From: Hymenolepis diminuta
Taxonomy: Eukaryota; Platyhelminthes; Cestoda; Cyclophyllidea; Hymenolepididae
Assembly (NCBI GenBank): GCA_900708905.1
Contig: CAADRB010000022.1
Location: 2,224,246-2,288,245, forward strand
Direction of reading: 5' to 3'
DNA length: 64,000 nt
Part shown: piece by piece, positions 34,901 to 47,500 of the stretch
How positions within the stretch are numbered: position 1 is the stretch's first letter
Layout: the number at the start of each line of letters is the position of its first letter
Notes under the pieces: model-generated
Seen by the model: only the letters and a program-made list of their open reading frames with translations
Told to the model about the DNA's origin: nothing
The model's database searches: none
Program-made: the position numbers and the translations under genes

Positions 34901-37900
34901 ATTTATTGAAGGAGACTACAAAGTGTAACTGAGCTATAACCTTTTCTAACTTCTAGCGATCATCAACGCACAACGGGGTGGAGGCATGGCAATAAAGTAG
35001 CGAAATATTTTTTTTTAGAATGGAGAGGTGTAGGTTGAGTTATAGCTGAAGGTATTGATGGATGTTGCGCCGCGGATATTGTGTGTGCATGGCTGTTTAT
35101 ATATGGTGCAAGTGAAATTTTAGTTAAATCGAAAACATCCGAGAACACAAAAGAACGAGAGTTTGTGTAGAGCTTTGACAACAGGGATGTTTCTAACCCA
35201 ATTTGGGGAAATTTTAACCCTATTTGAACGAGTGAGCTGATTGAGTATGATTAAGTTCGTTGTTGAGTGGTCACAACAGGCTAAAGCGATTATTAAGTGT
35301 CTCTTGATTTTGAGACTTTCTTCATTTGCGATTTTTGAGGGCATTATGGTCGGTTGGTGACCAGATTTGAAGGTTTCTGAGTGAGAAAATGTTCTTAATG
35401 CTTGTTTTCTAGACCAGATGTTTACACTTTTATAGTCATGCATTTAAATAACCTGTGTTAGTTAATTAGCAGAAGAAAGCTTTAAACAAGATTGCTACGC
35501 CTTATGCCATTGTCTATCTTGATTGATATATTTACAACTACCGTTAGTAGACATTATAACAAATTCGTGGGGTTTCAGTGTATATCTGAATTAGAAAATG
35601 GCCATATCAGCAAAATCTCAAAAACTCCTTCAGTGAGTATTCAAAATACTATCCATTAGAATATAGTTCTTTTTTTGTGCTTAACCCGATAGTGACTTGA
35701 GGTACGATGAAGACAAACCCACAGGATCATATTTCGCGCCTTTTAAGTGAAGAAAGTAAGAATTATTTAAGGACGATATTGTCGTCCTCTATGTAATTTC
35801 ATAGCATTCTTTTGGACTAAGAAACATTCAAGTGCTCAAAAAGATCTCGGTTAATTAAATCAATTAACCCTTTATGGATTTTTCTTATCGCCTGTAACTA
35901 TTTCCTAGACTGTGTGTCAAATATTCCTTGGCAACGCAGAGGAAACGAAGAAGCTCTTGGATGAGTACCGTTTCGATCATGTCTTCTATACGGGAGGAGA
36001 AAACGCCGCCCGAAGCATCCTCTCACAAATTTCCAAAAATCTTACTCCTGCCACTCTTGAACTAGGCGGCAAAAGGTAAGTCAATCAAATTCCTCGTGTT
36101 TATTTACTCTTACCAATCGCGATTCTCATATAGTTCATTGCTTTATTAAGTTATATTTTTGTTTGTTCTTTTACCACTTCAGAGAGTTCTTTAGAGATTA
36201 TGATTGACGATGCCCCCAAATCGGTGAAATTGATCAAATATTTAGTTGATCTTCTTATATATATATACTTCGCCTTATTATTTGGGGTGCATTTCATTTC
36301 ACTTAACATCTTTTGTTTGCGTATGTCACGAATGAACCGCAAGACTCAAGCATGAATTTTAATGATATTAAATATAATTTGTAGGAGCATCTTTCACATA
36401 TGTTTATTTTTGAATTCGATGTGAAATTTTGTCGCTGCACGCCATAGTATCTTAGCTGTTCATGCCTAGATAAATCTGTCTATTTTTTAAATATTTAGTC
36501 ATTAACTATATTATGGCAAAAACTCCACCTTCAAATGTGTTGATCATGACATCATGAGAAGAAGAAGTAGTACATTAATCTAAATGAGCAGCGGGAAGTA
36601 TCGCTCGTTATGTTACGGTAATCTCTAGAATTAATAAGCTTTTTGTACGCTAGAACATCCCCTCTTCCGTAAATGAGCTGTCTGTTAAAATTATGTCAAA
36701 TGCACTCCCAAACGGTCATTTTCTGTACTAAACCAATTCTTCCGTCTCCTGACTTTGGGTAGGTTGGAGCTGGCAAATTAATGGCTATGATATAGGGTTT
36801 TAGGCATCCCTAGGTTTTACGACTAGCAGCTTAATAATGTGGATATTCCATCTAGCAGTAGGAACTTCTAATGGTGTGCTGCGTCGGAAGTAGATAATAA
36901 GTGTCATGACATTATAGGTGTCATACTTCATTTGTATTCCTAATTCATTGGGTTATCTGCTTTCTACTCCTTAAGGATAAATCATTTACCATGATCTAAT
37001 TCCCGAGTTCTCGCGTGATAGTTCATGTTCTTGATCAATTGAATCAATTCAGGGATTGGTCTTGTATCCTTAGCATATTTTTCTCTAGCAGCTACCTACT
37101 ACTAGCTGAAATGTTTCTTACGAGAGTGCACACAATATGAACTATTCCCATCATGGAGAATGTGGATAATCAATTATTCCAAATCATTTTTATGGTATTT
37201 TGTCGTTTCTCGTGTTTATGTATGCTGTTTTACACGATTAGGGGTTCCCATCACTAATTGTAATGTCGACAATGTTAGATTACTAAGTGTGAATTCTAGA
37301 GTCTCCAAAATCCTCATTCAAGACCACTAAATTACCAGGTCCATTGTATTCAGAGTTAGAAGGCGAGAGAGTAACTGAATGTGGCTATTCAAGTTGATAT
37401 GGATTTAACAAATAGCTCATTAACAAAGGGGGAGACAGAAATGTGACCATACATGTGAAGACAGAACTACGAGGCTTGACCTACAAGCAAGGCAAGACAT
37501 GGGTGAAAGAACACAAAAGAATCGTTGGTTTTGGAAATCCGACGATATAGTACTTTAACTGAAGATGCTTTCAAGCAAAACGCTCAGGAATTCCTGTGGA
37601 ATTTAAATTACCACAGTTTTAATATCACATCCAAACTGTTATATCGTTAAAAGTGACTTAACTCAGTCCTTTAATGTGGAACTTGGTCATTCGGTTTATA
37701 TGACGAAAGTTATTATCGAGTGAGAAATCCCTAATCTCTAATTGTCTTAGCATAAACAGAATTAATATCCTTTCATTCTTATAAAGTAAAACAGGTCTGG
37801 TTTCTGCAGCTACGATCTATTCACCCAATAGATATTCCTAAGCTACGGCTGACTCAGATCCGGAAAGACAAGACAGAAATGCAGTTACTTCATGACACTT

Positions 37901-40900
37901 TACTAGCTTAACAAAGACTACTAATAGAATAGTCTATCTCCGCGTGTGATTAGTGTATGAAAGTCAGACCACCGCCGAATCGATGATAGACTTTGTTCCA
38001 ACTGACTGCAAATATGTTAGGAGCAGCGTGATGAATGGTGCGCAAATTAGAGATCACTTTTGAGAAAAGCAAATCTCGAGCTGGCGTTCCTCTCTATTCT
38101 GGATACAATTCGTTCATTATAAAATTGACCTTGCTTAATCAGTTCCCGTTTTTTGAATATAGTCCTGTCTACGTTGATGAAACGGCTGATTTGCCTCTCA
38201 CTGCCAAACGTATGATGTGGGCCAAGGCACTGAACGCTGGTCAAACCTGCGTTGGACCTGACTATGTTCTTTGTCATGAAAAAGTTTTGGTATGTACCTC
38301 CTCTCCTATATCCTTTTTATCTTGAAAAAAAATGTGATAAAAAGCTCGTCACCTCTGCGATATTAAAGAACTGACCCAGTACTCCCCAGGACTCTATTAC
38401 ATAATGTGTGAAGCGTAGTCTAAATAAAAGTGATAAAAACGACTTCTGAATAATTCGAATTAAAATGAAAGAGTATTAGGTCCAAAGTATCGTAATTAAA
38501 AGTATTTTGGAGATACTGCCTCTGTTTACACTATTAATCTGTAAGTACAGTGAACCTTATAGATCAAAGATAAGAATCTGCATGGTAACTTTTATTTTCT
38601 ATTTTGTAGGATAATTTGATCAAGGAATGCATTGAAATTGTGAAAAAATTCTACGGAGAAGAATTGGAACAATGGGCAGACTATAGTCGTATCGTCAATA
38701 AGAAACATACTGCGTACGTTTCAAATCTTATTGGCAATCAAAGAACGGAGAGTCAGGGTTGAGAATATTGTTTTAGAGAGGAGTTAATGGTCATATAATG
38801 TTCATGAAAAATGGAATTTTGGACCGATGAAAATAAAAAGTACAAAGGATGAGAGGAAGCGGCCATCTTACCACTTTAGACAACAACCTTTTAAGTGCCA
38901 TGGGACATGAAGTGGAGTTTATCTTGGCATTCTAGCTTCCCTATTGATCTGGACTTTGTGCCAATATTAGTCAGTGTGCTGGGGTGCTTGCTTCTGTGCT
39001 GTCTGGCATAACCTACTTCAAACTATTCAATAGCATTGGCGGCTTACACATGTAATTGCTTGGAATTAGTGTATTTTGAGTTCCATTATTAACGGGAGAA
39101 ATCATTAAGTTTAATGGTTAGCGTTTAATGCAGATGCACAACTGATTTTTCAGAAGTGAAATCAAATTACCGTGAGATTCGGCATTGAAATTTTATCTGA
39201 TTAATAACTGAACTCTTCACAATTTAACTGAAAGCTAACCTCAAATTCTATGGGTTTTTTAAACTTGTAAGACTAGTCATGCATCGGTATTTTATACTTA
39301 TGTAGTTTAAGCTTTAAAACATTCTTTCCTTCAATATTAACACTGAAAACTGTTCCATTCAAATTTGTTTTATTGTAACTAATTATTTCGAATGCATCAG
39401 TCCGCCATTTTAATATTCTTATACCCTTTTTTTATTGCGGGAAAGAAACTGGAAACAGTAAATCGAACGTCCTATATGTGCTAAAGGGGATGGGATGGAA
39501 AAATGTTAAAAGTAAATTTTAAGTATAGCAAAGTCTCCATTTGAATTTTGGATTAGGATTGTACAATATCTACTTAATGGATACTTCACGTTCCTGGATT
39601 CAAACTACTTTATTCGTCACTTGGAATACTGAGCTAACGCTTGTACAGTGCTTATGGACCGGTTGTTTAAATATTATGGTTGGTCTTGGCACTCCAATCC
39701 GTTTTCTTTTCCTCTAAGGACTGAGAAGGCAGAATGATCTTGCATGACTTTAAGCATCTTACATCATCGTGACATAATAAAACTTGGGCAGCTAAATTTA
39801 TTTTCGTATTTTTTTGCAGACGTCTTGCGGCGCTCCTACAAAACACTAAAGGTGAAAAGGTGTTCGGAGGAAAAATTGACCTTGAAAATAAAATTATCGA
39901 ATTAACAATTGTGAAAAATGTTCAAGCCGATGATGTTCTTATGGGTGAAGAAGTAAATATTTAATATAATTCAAACTTAGGATACCCTTACATTGATAAA
40001 GTGCTATAACTTTGAGATAAATGTATTTTTCGTAGATTTTCGGGCCTATTCTTCCTATCATTACAGTCAGTTCATCAGATGAAGCGATCAATTTCGTTCT
40101 TAAGAGGTGAGTTCTGTTTCAATACCTACTTGAGGCTTTATTTGGAGTCATGTTTTGAAACAAATTTTTTCTATTCCAAAATTACGGCACAAGAATTAGT
40201 CTTGTTATAGCGGTCTCCTGGGTTAGATGTCTCAGAGACAAATTTTGTTTTGGCATGTTTCCTATCGTTCAATACATATCGATAAAATTAGAATTCAGAC
40301 TCCCTTAAGTGCTGACTTTAAACGGGACTGTTTTATAAGGAGGATTCCAACACACTTCCCTTCATTTTAGCCTATTTCTTAATTCGGAAAGATGAACGAA
40401 CTGGTACCGGGTATGCATTGACAACTTCCTTTCCTTGCTCCGAAATATACTTAACTGAGTCCTAATCTGGAAACAAACCCTCTAATTTACCTGCCATTTC
40501 CGGCTTCTTAAAGTATCAACGTAAAGCCATTCCGTGGCTTCTCTTTTCTCTGTTAGATACTAGATAGTGGTTTCATCGATTAATCAAAATTTATAATCTG
40601 TTCTTGAATATCTTACCGTATGAAAGAGAAAGATGGACTAAGGAACGGTAATGGGTACAACGGTGATAGGAAGCGACCATCTAACCAAAATGACTGCTAC
40701 TTACTGATGTAACATTGAACCTTGTGTTTGTGTATGCCCAGAGTTCAAGCTTCTCTTCAGTCAGGTCTGCGTACAGACACATACGTCCATACTGGCCGGC
40801 AAGGTTGCTAATGTAGCCTACTTCCAAGTCTTTCAGTGGTAACGCGCTTCCTGTAGCAGTTTATGCTAGAATAACGGCCGATCTGGTAACCACCTATTGA

Positions 40901-41677
40901 ACGTGGATTATTCATTCTGAAATAAAGCATTGTCCCTTTAATTCTAGGTCATGCTTGTCGATGCTATATCGGATTCCATACCAGATCAACACAGATTAGT
41001 TTATGCGTGTTAAGGACACTCTAAAATGAATTACCTACCTAATGGAAACTATTTCCGAATTCACTAAATAATGCAAAAGCCCTCAAAAATCGTTTTCTCT
41101 TTAGACCAAAACCACTGACAACCTACGTCTTCACCTCTAAAAATGACATTCAAGAGGCTTGGAAATGTCGAACTACATCTGGTTCTATTGTCTTCAATGA
41201 ATGCATCATGCAGCTTGCACGTATGTCGTAGGCGGACTGATTTAAATCCTACTTATTATTAACTAACAGCATCTTCGCTTTTATTCATGTCTTTCCTTTA
41301 AGTACCTGATCTACCCTTTGGTGGTGTTGGAAACTCTGGGATGGGAAGATATTATGGAGAGGCGTCTATCACCACTTTCTCGAATTTTCGTTCTGTTCTT
41401 GGCAAATCCCCTATGGAGAAACTTAACAATCTGTAAGTTCGTAGTGATTTAGTTATCCAACGCTGTTTGTACTTGGTTATCAGTACGATTCGCCACCTTG
41501 CACATTGGATGTGCGTTGATGGACATCGAACTTGTGACCTCTGAGCATGTTAACTGTCTGGTTTTAACGTCTTCTTTTGTGTTTTTCAGGTTCCGCTATC
41601 CACCGTACACGCCAAAGCACGAAAGTTGGGCACGCTGGGGACTTTCAAAGAGTGATTCTACTTGCACAATAAGTTAA
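31926..41677 (+). CDS. ALDH3: Aldehyde dehydrogenase, ALDH3 family
   Basis: There are twelve exons: 31926-31934, 32145-32285, 32327-32419, 32497-32718, 35909-36075, 38163-38289, 38610-38713, 39820-39952, 40036-40106, 41105-41220, 41303-41432 and 41590-41677. All borders are GT-AG and all phases close, giving 1401 bp and 466 residues, the usual ALDH3 length. The enzyme oxidises aldehydes to acids with NAD(P)+; ALDH3 members favour medium and long-chain fatty aldehydes. Visible signatures are IIGAWNYP with the oxyanion Asn, VLKPSE, TLELGGK with the general-base Glu, [11 protein letters not shown] with the catalytic Cys, [11 protein letters not shown] and [12 protein letters not shown]. The nucleotide-binding loop reads YTGGENAAR instead of the usual YTGSTxVG. 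The C-terminus CTIS fits a CaaX prenylation box. The 9-bp first exon (MFD) is inferred from a good donor and phase and is the least certain part. Confidence 0.92.
33905..34330 (+). repeat. R3 dispersed repeat, copy 1 (in ALDH3 intron 4)
   Basis: This copy matches the reverse complement of 51860-52275 over about 400 bp. Shared landmarks are TGTAG.GGATGCTACA near the left end, CAGTAATCCTC.TAAGCAGT, CTAGCAGAGTCCTCTA.TAT, TGATTGCTGATTGG, a CTCTACT..ATCGGTT block and TTCTAG.GCACGTGA. The copies differ by substitutions and small indels. No protein was recognised; open frames within it are incidental. Confidence 0.75.
37325..37394 (+). repeat. R5 dispersed repeat, copy 2 (in ALDH3 intron 5)
   Basis: The segment reads CTAAATTACCAGGTCC..TGTATTCAGAGTTAGAAGGCG...TATTCAAG, the R5 consensus shared with 29.3 and 42.7 kb. 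Confidence 0.5.
38815..39055 (+). repeat. R4 dispersed repeat, copy 1 (in ALDH3 intron 7)
   Basis: It shares GAGAGGAAGCGGCCATCTTACC, a CATGGGAC..TTTATCTT block and a terminal TGGCGGCTTACA-like block with copies at 40615 and 50215, in the same orientation. Confidence 0.6.
39605..39770 (+). repeat. R6 dispersed repeat, copy 1 (in ALDH3 intron 7)
   Basis: The blocks TCGTCACTTGGAATACTGA..AACGCTT and CTAAGGACTGAGAAGGCAGAATGATCTT recur at 59090-59260 in the same order and spacing. Confidence 0.45.
40615..40870 (+). repeat. R4 dispersed repeat, copy 2 (in ALDH3 intron 9)
   Basis: It shares GATAGGAAGCGACCATCTAACC and CGTCCATACTGGCCGGCAAGGTTGCTA with the copy at 50215-50470, which lies in the equivalent intron of the ALDH3 pseudogene. 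Confidence 0.6.
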
Positions 41678-41810
41678 GGTACTGAAATTTGATCCAGTCC
41701 GATTTCGTTGACCACTCTCTTAACTTCGTAACAATTTCCTGACATACAATTCTGAATTCTTACTTTCCTGTTATATAGTCTTCAAGCATATTATAACTTT
41801 AACTAACTAG

Positions 41811-41816
41811 AATAAA
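41811..41816 (+). terminator. Poly(A) signal of ALDH3
   Basis: AATAAA lies about 134 bp past the ALDH3 stop codon at 41675-41677. Confidence 0.6.
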
Positions 41817-42696
41817 ATCAATTTAAATGAATGGAGAGCCATTCCTTTTGTCAAGATGTTTATATTTATACAGGAAGGGTTTATATGTTGGCAGGATGCT
41901 GCAAAACATCGCCTAGATAGTCCGCTAGCATTCAGTTTTTAACTGAAGCTGAATCAATTTAGTTGTTTGAAACAAGGCTTGTCGGTGCTGGTTTTCATTT
42001 CCAATCGGAATAAAGATATCCTGCAGATTAGTACGTGTGTTCTCAATTATTACTTTCAGTCCCCAAATTATCTGTGTAAATTTGTTCTCCATTAATGAAG
42101 AGGATATTGACCAGATTCCACGTCGTTAAACCTCGTCTTCCCCTTTACAAATTCGTATCTGAATAGGTCACCGAAACCATGGTGATCACTGTGAATAGTG
42201 ATCCTAAATGATAAGGCCTAGCCTTCCAGAATATGAATCTCACTCTTGAATTTTGGGTGTCAAATTAGGAAGGAATTTTTTCCATTAACTCCCTTTGGCT
42301 TGTTTTATTTTATTGGTCGAGCAGAAAAAACTGGAATTGGGGAAATAATTGTTGGGATGGGGGGGGGGAGGAGGGGGGATAGCATTATTTCTATTATTTT
42401 AGAATACTTATAATTATCATCAATTTTTATTACCGTAGGAATAGGATTATACTAACGTTAAATAAGGAACAATTTCAACGTGTGGGTTATTGGAATAAAC
42501 GCATATACTGAATGAGAAAAAATAAAGCTTTTTTCAGCAAAGGGATTTTTTGAATTTGAATGATGGTAAATATTAATAGAGGCAGACGAAAGTATGTTGT
42601 GATGCATCATTAGTAATTTCTACTGCAAGGGGGAATGTCCACACTATTTATCCGCTAACTGTAAATGATGGGATATTCAAGTGTTCTTTGCAAAGC

Positions 42697-42757
42697 TTTT
42701 AAATTGCCAGGCCCAGTGTATTCAAAGTTAGAAGACGGATACAAGGTTGAATTCTTC
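42697..42757 (+). repeat. R5 dispersed repeat, copy 3
   Basis: AAATTGCCAGGCCCAGTGTATTCAAAGTTAGAAGACGG matches the R5 copies at 29.3 and 37.3 kb. Confidence 0.5.
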
Positions 42758-42917
42758 TGCTCTGTAGATAGAAAAAAAAGTTGTAATTTTGCATAATTCT
42801 AACCGATAGATTATTAACTGAAAGAGCATCTTCTCGGATATACTTTGTATCCTAAATCTAAGACAGGGTATAAAATGTCCATAATTTTAAGTTATAATCC
42901 CCCATATAAAGAGTGAT

Positions 42918-42955
42918 ATTGTCATAATCTGCTCTTCTCTGTAGGATACCATAAG
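42918..42955 (-). repeat. Fragment of the R1 foldback family
   Basis: ATAATCTGCTCTTCTCTGTAGGATACC is the reverse complement of the inner end of R1 (seen at 17.52, 56.02 and 57.53 kb). Confidence 0.5.
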
Positions 42956-43174
42956 ATATGGTGTGATCTATCAAAGAAGAGCCACATCATCGAAGAACCC
43001 CGCCATCTGAGTCGAAATCGTCTGTCTATTATCACATCTCCACTGTACGAAGTGAAATGAGGTCGGATTCTTGTGCTTTGTCGAGAAAATGAGCTAACGT
43101 CTGTGTCTCCAGCCGATATGTGGATGACACCGGTGAATTCGTCGGCTGCTAAGTCGGCATGTTATAACGTTAGG

Positions 43175-43440
43175 AATACTTATCGATCGAATAGATGGAA
43201 TAAGTCAAATCACTCATGTCGCCAGATCAGTTCCGAGGTGGCAGGCAAGCCATCCCAATTTATTCATATGTAAATTAGGTTTATATACAAGATATATCTT
43301 CGTTAGACGCCAATTATGTCTCGTTACTGGAGTCTCGGTGTGATGACAGACACCCGTTTGGGTATCTATGCACAAGCACACAGTGGGACCACTTGTGGAC
43401 ACTGTAGTGGAGATCACATCGCCAATCAATCATTTCTAAT
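43175..43440 (-). repeat. R2 repeat, copy 1, left inverted flank of the ALDH3 pseudogene
   Basis: This is the reverse complement of 50808-51065 over about 260 bp. Shared landmarks include ATCGATCGAATAGATGGAATAA, CCGAGGTGGCAGGCAAGCC, AAATTAGGTTTATATA, ACGCCAATTATGTCTCGTT, GGTGTGATGACAGACACCCG and AGTGGAGATCACATCGCC. Identity is high (few mismatches per block). Confidence 0.8.
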
Positions 43441-44466
43441 CACCAAGTGTTGGTAGACATCTACTAGTTATAGCAGATACTAATGCTGAATCTTTTGATA
43501 AAAGATAGAATATCAAGAATATGTCTAACATGGGATTGAGCTCTTGTTGGAAAATCGAAAAGGTTGACATAAGTAGGCCAATAATTTAAATATAAGAACA
43601 TTTGTATTAAGTGACTCGATAGTGCAAAGAATAGTTAGAGATCGGTTATATGTCTTCGAATCTGAAATATGTGAGTGATTACCTCCGTAGGGATATTTAT
43701 TCCCAATGTTTATTAGAATTTATGACCCAGAGACTCAATTTCTACAATATGAAAAGCCTCATAATATACAATGACAAAAGGCAGGCGATAGAATTACAGT
43801 TTGAGGAGCATTTACATTTTAAATAAATAACGACCAATGACTCCAATTTTTATAATCAAATGTAAATGACTGCAAAAATAAATATTGATTTGTATTGCAC
43901 TTGAAAGACCACTAAATGATAATGGAAATATATTTTTTGGCTCCGCTCAACTTGCAAAAGAATCCATATGTGGTAAATATGCAATTATAAATGTGACTGA
44001 AATGCCGTGGATTATATGACAGATAGTCTATTTGCAACAAAAATTGCAAGGCAGTTCAACAAAATTTAGGAATCACTTGATACAATAAATTGAAATAACA
44101 ATTGAATCATTCGCAAATAATTTACAACTTTTTAATTGCCTAGGGCTGAAATGTTCAACGTCAGTATTTAACCTAATTTATTCTGTCATTAAGGTAATCA
44201 TCAAATTAGGTGAAATTATAGCGGTGTTTGATGTGGGATCTGAATAGTACTGAATTTTATTAAGAGAATTGAAATTCTAATGGTTACAAGACTTCAACTT
44301 TGGTATATGAAGCTCGCAAGCTTACAAATGTTGAAATAACATTAGATATTTGGTATTACTTTTTAAAGGTATTCAATATCTATGTAATAGTTATGCTCTA
44401 TCAAATGTCAGGCTCAGATGATGTCGTTGCTTTTATTTGTGGCTAATACACAAAATATCCGTCTAA

Positions 44467-44524
44467 ATTATATATATATATATATATATATATANNNNNN
44501 NNNNNNNNNNNNNNNNNNNNNNNN
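44467..44524. other. TA microsatellite ending in a 30-N assembly gap
   Basis: A run of TA repeats (about 44469-44494) runs directly into Ns at 44495-44524. The gap is of unstated true size and sits just 5' of the first recognisable pseudogene exon. Confidence 0.95.
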
Positions 44525-44535
44525 AATTCAATTAC

Positions 44536-47500
44536 TTAATAAACTTAAAGTTACCTTCGTGGATACGGGAGCATGATCTATTAACGAGTGAAGGAAAATC
44601 CTTAAACGGTTGAAACTTCTCATAGAGGAAAATGAATTATGTGATGCCATCAAAGAAGATTCAAAAGGTGTATTTAATATATAATTTTTAGTATTCTTTT
44701 CACTCTCTAATCTTGATTGAAATTAGCTATTTTTGAAGTTCTTAATTTAAAAATGGGGATGAAAAGTATGTCTCATAATATCGAAGAATGGAATGACGAG
44801 AGAACGGTGAGTCTATTTATGAAAATTTATTCAATTTATTATTTCTGTTTAAAATATGTTTAAATGGTTTTATTTTTAGTAGTTTCATAGCCACCAGAAA
44901 CCTCTTTAAGCTTTATGGACAGGGCTAGTGTGTGACCCGAACATCTTGGTCGGGTTCTTATTCTCGGTGTGTGAGCTTATTCACTTTCTTCCAGCATTCG
45001 ATGCTCGGTGCTTTGTTTGCAGGCAAAGCCGTGGTCCTCGAGCCTTCTGAGCTGGCACCAAAAATGGAGATGTCGCTTGCAAAACCCCTTCTTGAATATT
45101 TTGATGCGGTTAAATTAACGGGATTGATCTTTGTTAATTTGTTAAGCATATCTGGGACGAGATGTCTCATAATAACAAGAATAACTACAATATTTGAAGC
45201 TACACGAAAGTTGATTAAATGGTAATCACAAAATATTTCGTGGATCTAGTAAACAAATTATGATTCTAAATAAATAAAACAAGAATAGAATAAAAATACC
45301 GATTACATAGTGGTACACACTGCGTAGTTGTTGTGGAAGAACAGAAATAGAGTCTTATGTGAAGCAATGGCTACAAAAATGAAATAAAATTTTGCGACGT
45401 CTATTTTTGTTGCTTCATATTTCTAATCAAAATCTGACAATTTATTTTAAATACAGAATACGCTGCTTTTCGGATTATTTCGTAGAAATGTTCATATGAT
45501 TTAATTCAAGTGGATATTTCAAATTCCCGCCTTTTCCCACTTAAGCAACAATCGGTATATATGCACAGACAGCTATGACTTCCGAAAAGAGCAAAAACAT
45601 TAACGTGCTTGAGGTCACAAGAGTACGTTGGCTTCTTGAAGTTCAAATTAGCTTCTTAGTGGCTATTTTTTACTGAACGCTTCGATTTTAAACTTTTTAT
45701 TGCATACCAATTAAGATAACTTTGATTGCAGATTTAATTAATAATATTATTCGTCCTATTAATTCAAGGATCTAATGATAATATAAGAAGCGAAATATTT
45801 ATTGCTATTTTTAATTCAGTAAAAAAGCTTGCCTCCCAGAAAACGAAAAAAAGAACAATTTCCTTTCCTTAGTCCGGAGGTCTTATCGGAGGTCTATTAG
45901 TCTTTCATGAATAGCAATAAGGAATACTTGACTCCTTCTTGGGTTTATGGCGCAATAAACTGCTTAGATTTCTGTCTTTTCGTTTATATATTTTGAGTTC
46001 GGATTCTGACCTTCCATTTGACTCAATTTGTTTGAAGTAAATAGTTATTATTTATAGTAACTAACTTAATAAATAGCAAAAATGTGCATGACGATCCTAA
46101 AATATGCTAAAATATTCCTTATGGATTTTAACAATTATTTGAAACGGTGTGATCAATGGTAAATTAAAGAATCTTAGACTTATAAACTTTTCATTTAGGA
46201 TTTTGAAATTTTACCTACTTTAGACAATTATTGCGTCGAGCAAGTTTCGACTGGAGATGCTTTGCAACAAATGATGATTTTGGGTTTAGAAAAATCTGAA
46301 ACCGAAATGTAATCATTGCATTCGGCACGTGGCTTTACAATATGTATTTATATTATAACCATTAAACTAATATTGTTTCGATCACATTTTCTACACAGTT
46401 GGTGAAAATACAGTTAAAAGTAATCTGTCTCCCAAGTAGCAAAGTATCTGGCACCTGTTACTGTTGAATTGGATTTGTCTGAGTTGTCCCATGTTCCAAG
46501 ACTTAAATCATAGCATTACGGTGTCTCAATTCCTTTTGATTCACGAAGTTGACCTCTGTTTATCTCTTTATTGTGCATATTTCATAGAATCATGACTTTT
46601 CAAAATTCGATCCTCAGGATTTGACCACACTCTGTTCAGATCTAACTGACTGATTGATTACATTCACAGATTGTCATATCAGCTTGATAATCTATTTCTT
46701 CTGATAGCTAAGAAGAGTATTCTATTCATAAGTTGTCACCGGTTAAGCACAATTAATAATAATGATCTAAACCTTGCTAGTTTGAAATGCGAGATAGATC
46801 ATCCCTCCTCTTCGCCGTTCACAGTGTTATTAGTAAAATACCCAACCTTTCGATGTTTTTGTTTTAACTTGGCTGCCTTGTCTTATAATGCAGAAATATT
46901 TAAATTTTCCGAATTAACTTTGCTTTGTGTGTTAACTTATCCTTGATAATAACAAACACAAAAATGACTACTAACCACTGACGCATCAAGACATATTTCA
47001 GCATGCTGGCTTTCCCATTGGTTCAAACACGGCCCTTCCGTACTGGCGCAAACGTGACTAACGCCTTGACCTAATTCTTATTCTCTAAGTGACTATGTGC
47101 CTGGCGGCTTATAGCAGAAAAGAATTCCTAAAATCACGGCCACATTATGGCACCACTTATCAATAAACAACACACTTCATTTCAACTGGAGACGTAAATG
47201 GTGCTTATAGGTTTATATTTACAAGGAAAATTTCTGTTCGTTTGTTTCTCTTCGGCCAACATAGTTAAAATTTAAATTGCGTTAATTATATAAGCATCAA
47301 TGCTTGTTAATAGGATAATAAACGAAAATACCTAGCATTTGATATTTTGAAACGTAGCCCCAGAAGTTGTCATTCTGGAATTTTTCCAATTGCATATTTC
47401 CATTTCCTAGTTTTTGAGTTTGTTATGCTATCATTGTTGTTACTTTTGTTCTTTATTATTGTTTAAGCTTTATAGAGCCGATTATCTTGACATTTTTTAT

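Larger units (their letters stand above)
41817..43170. other. Spacer between ALDH3 and its pseudogene
   Basis: It holds a G-rich run (about 42359-42378), an R5 repeat (42697-42757) and a short R1 fragment (42918-42955). No gene was seen. Confidence 0.55.

Noticed and set aside
44932..45225. 97-codon open frame as an independent gene
   Set aside because: It is the frameshifted exon 4 of the ALDH3 pseudogene (VVLEPSELAP matches VLKPSELAP of the gene).
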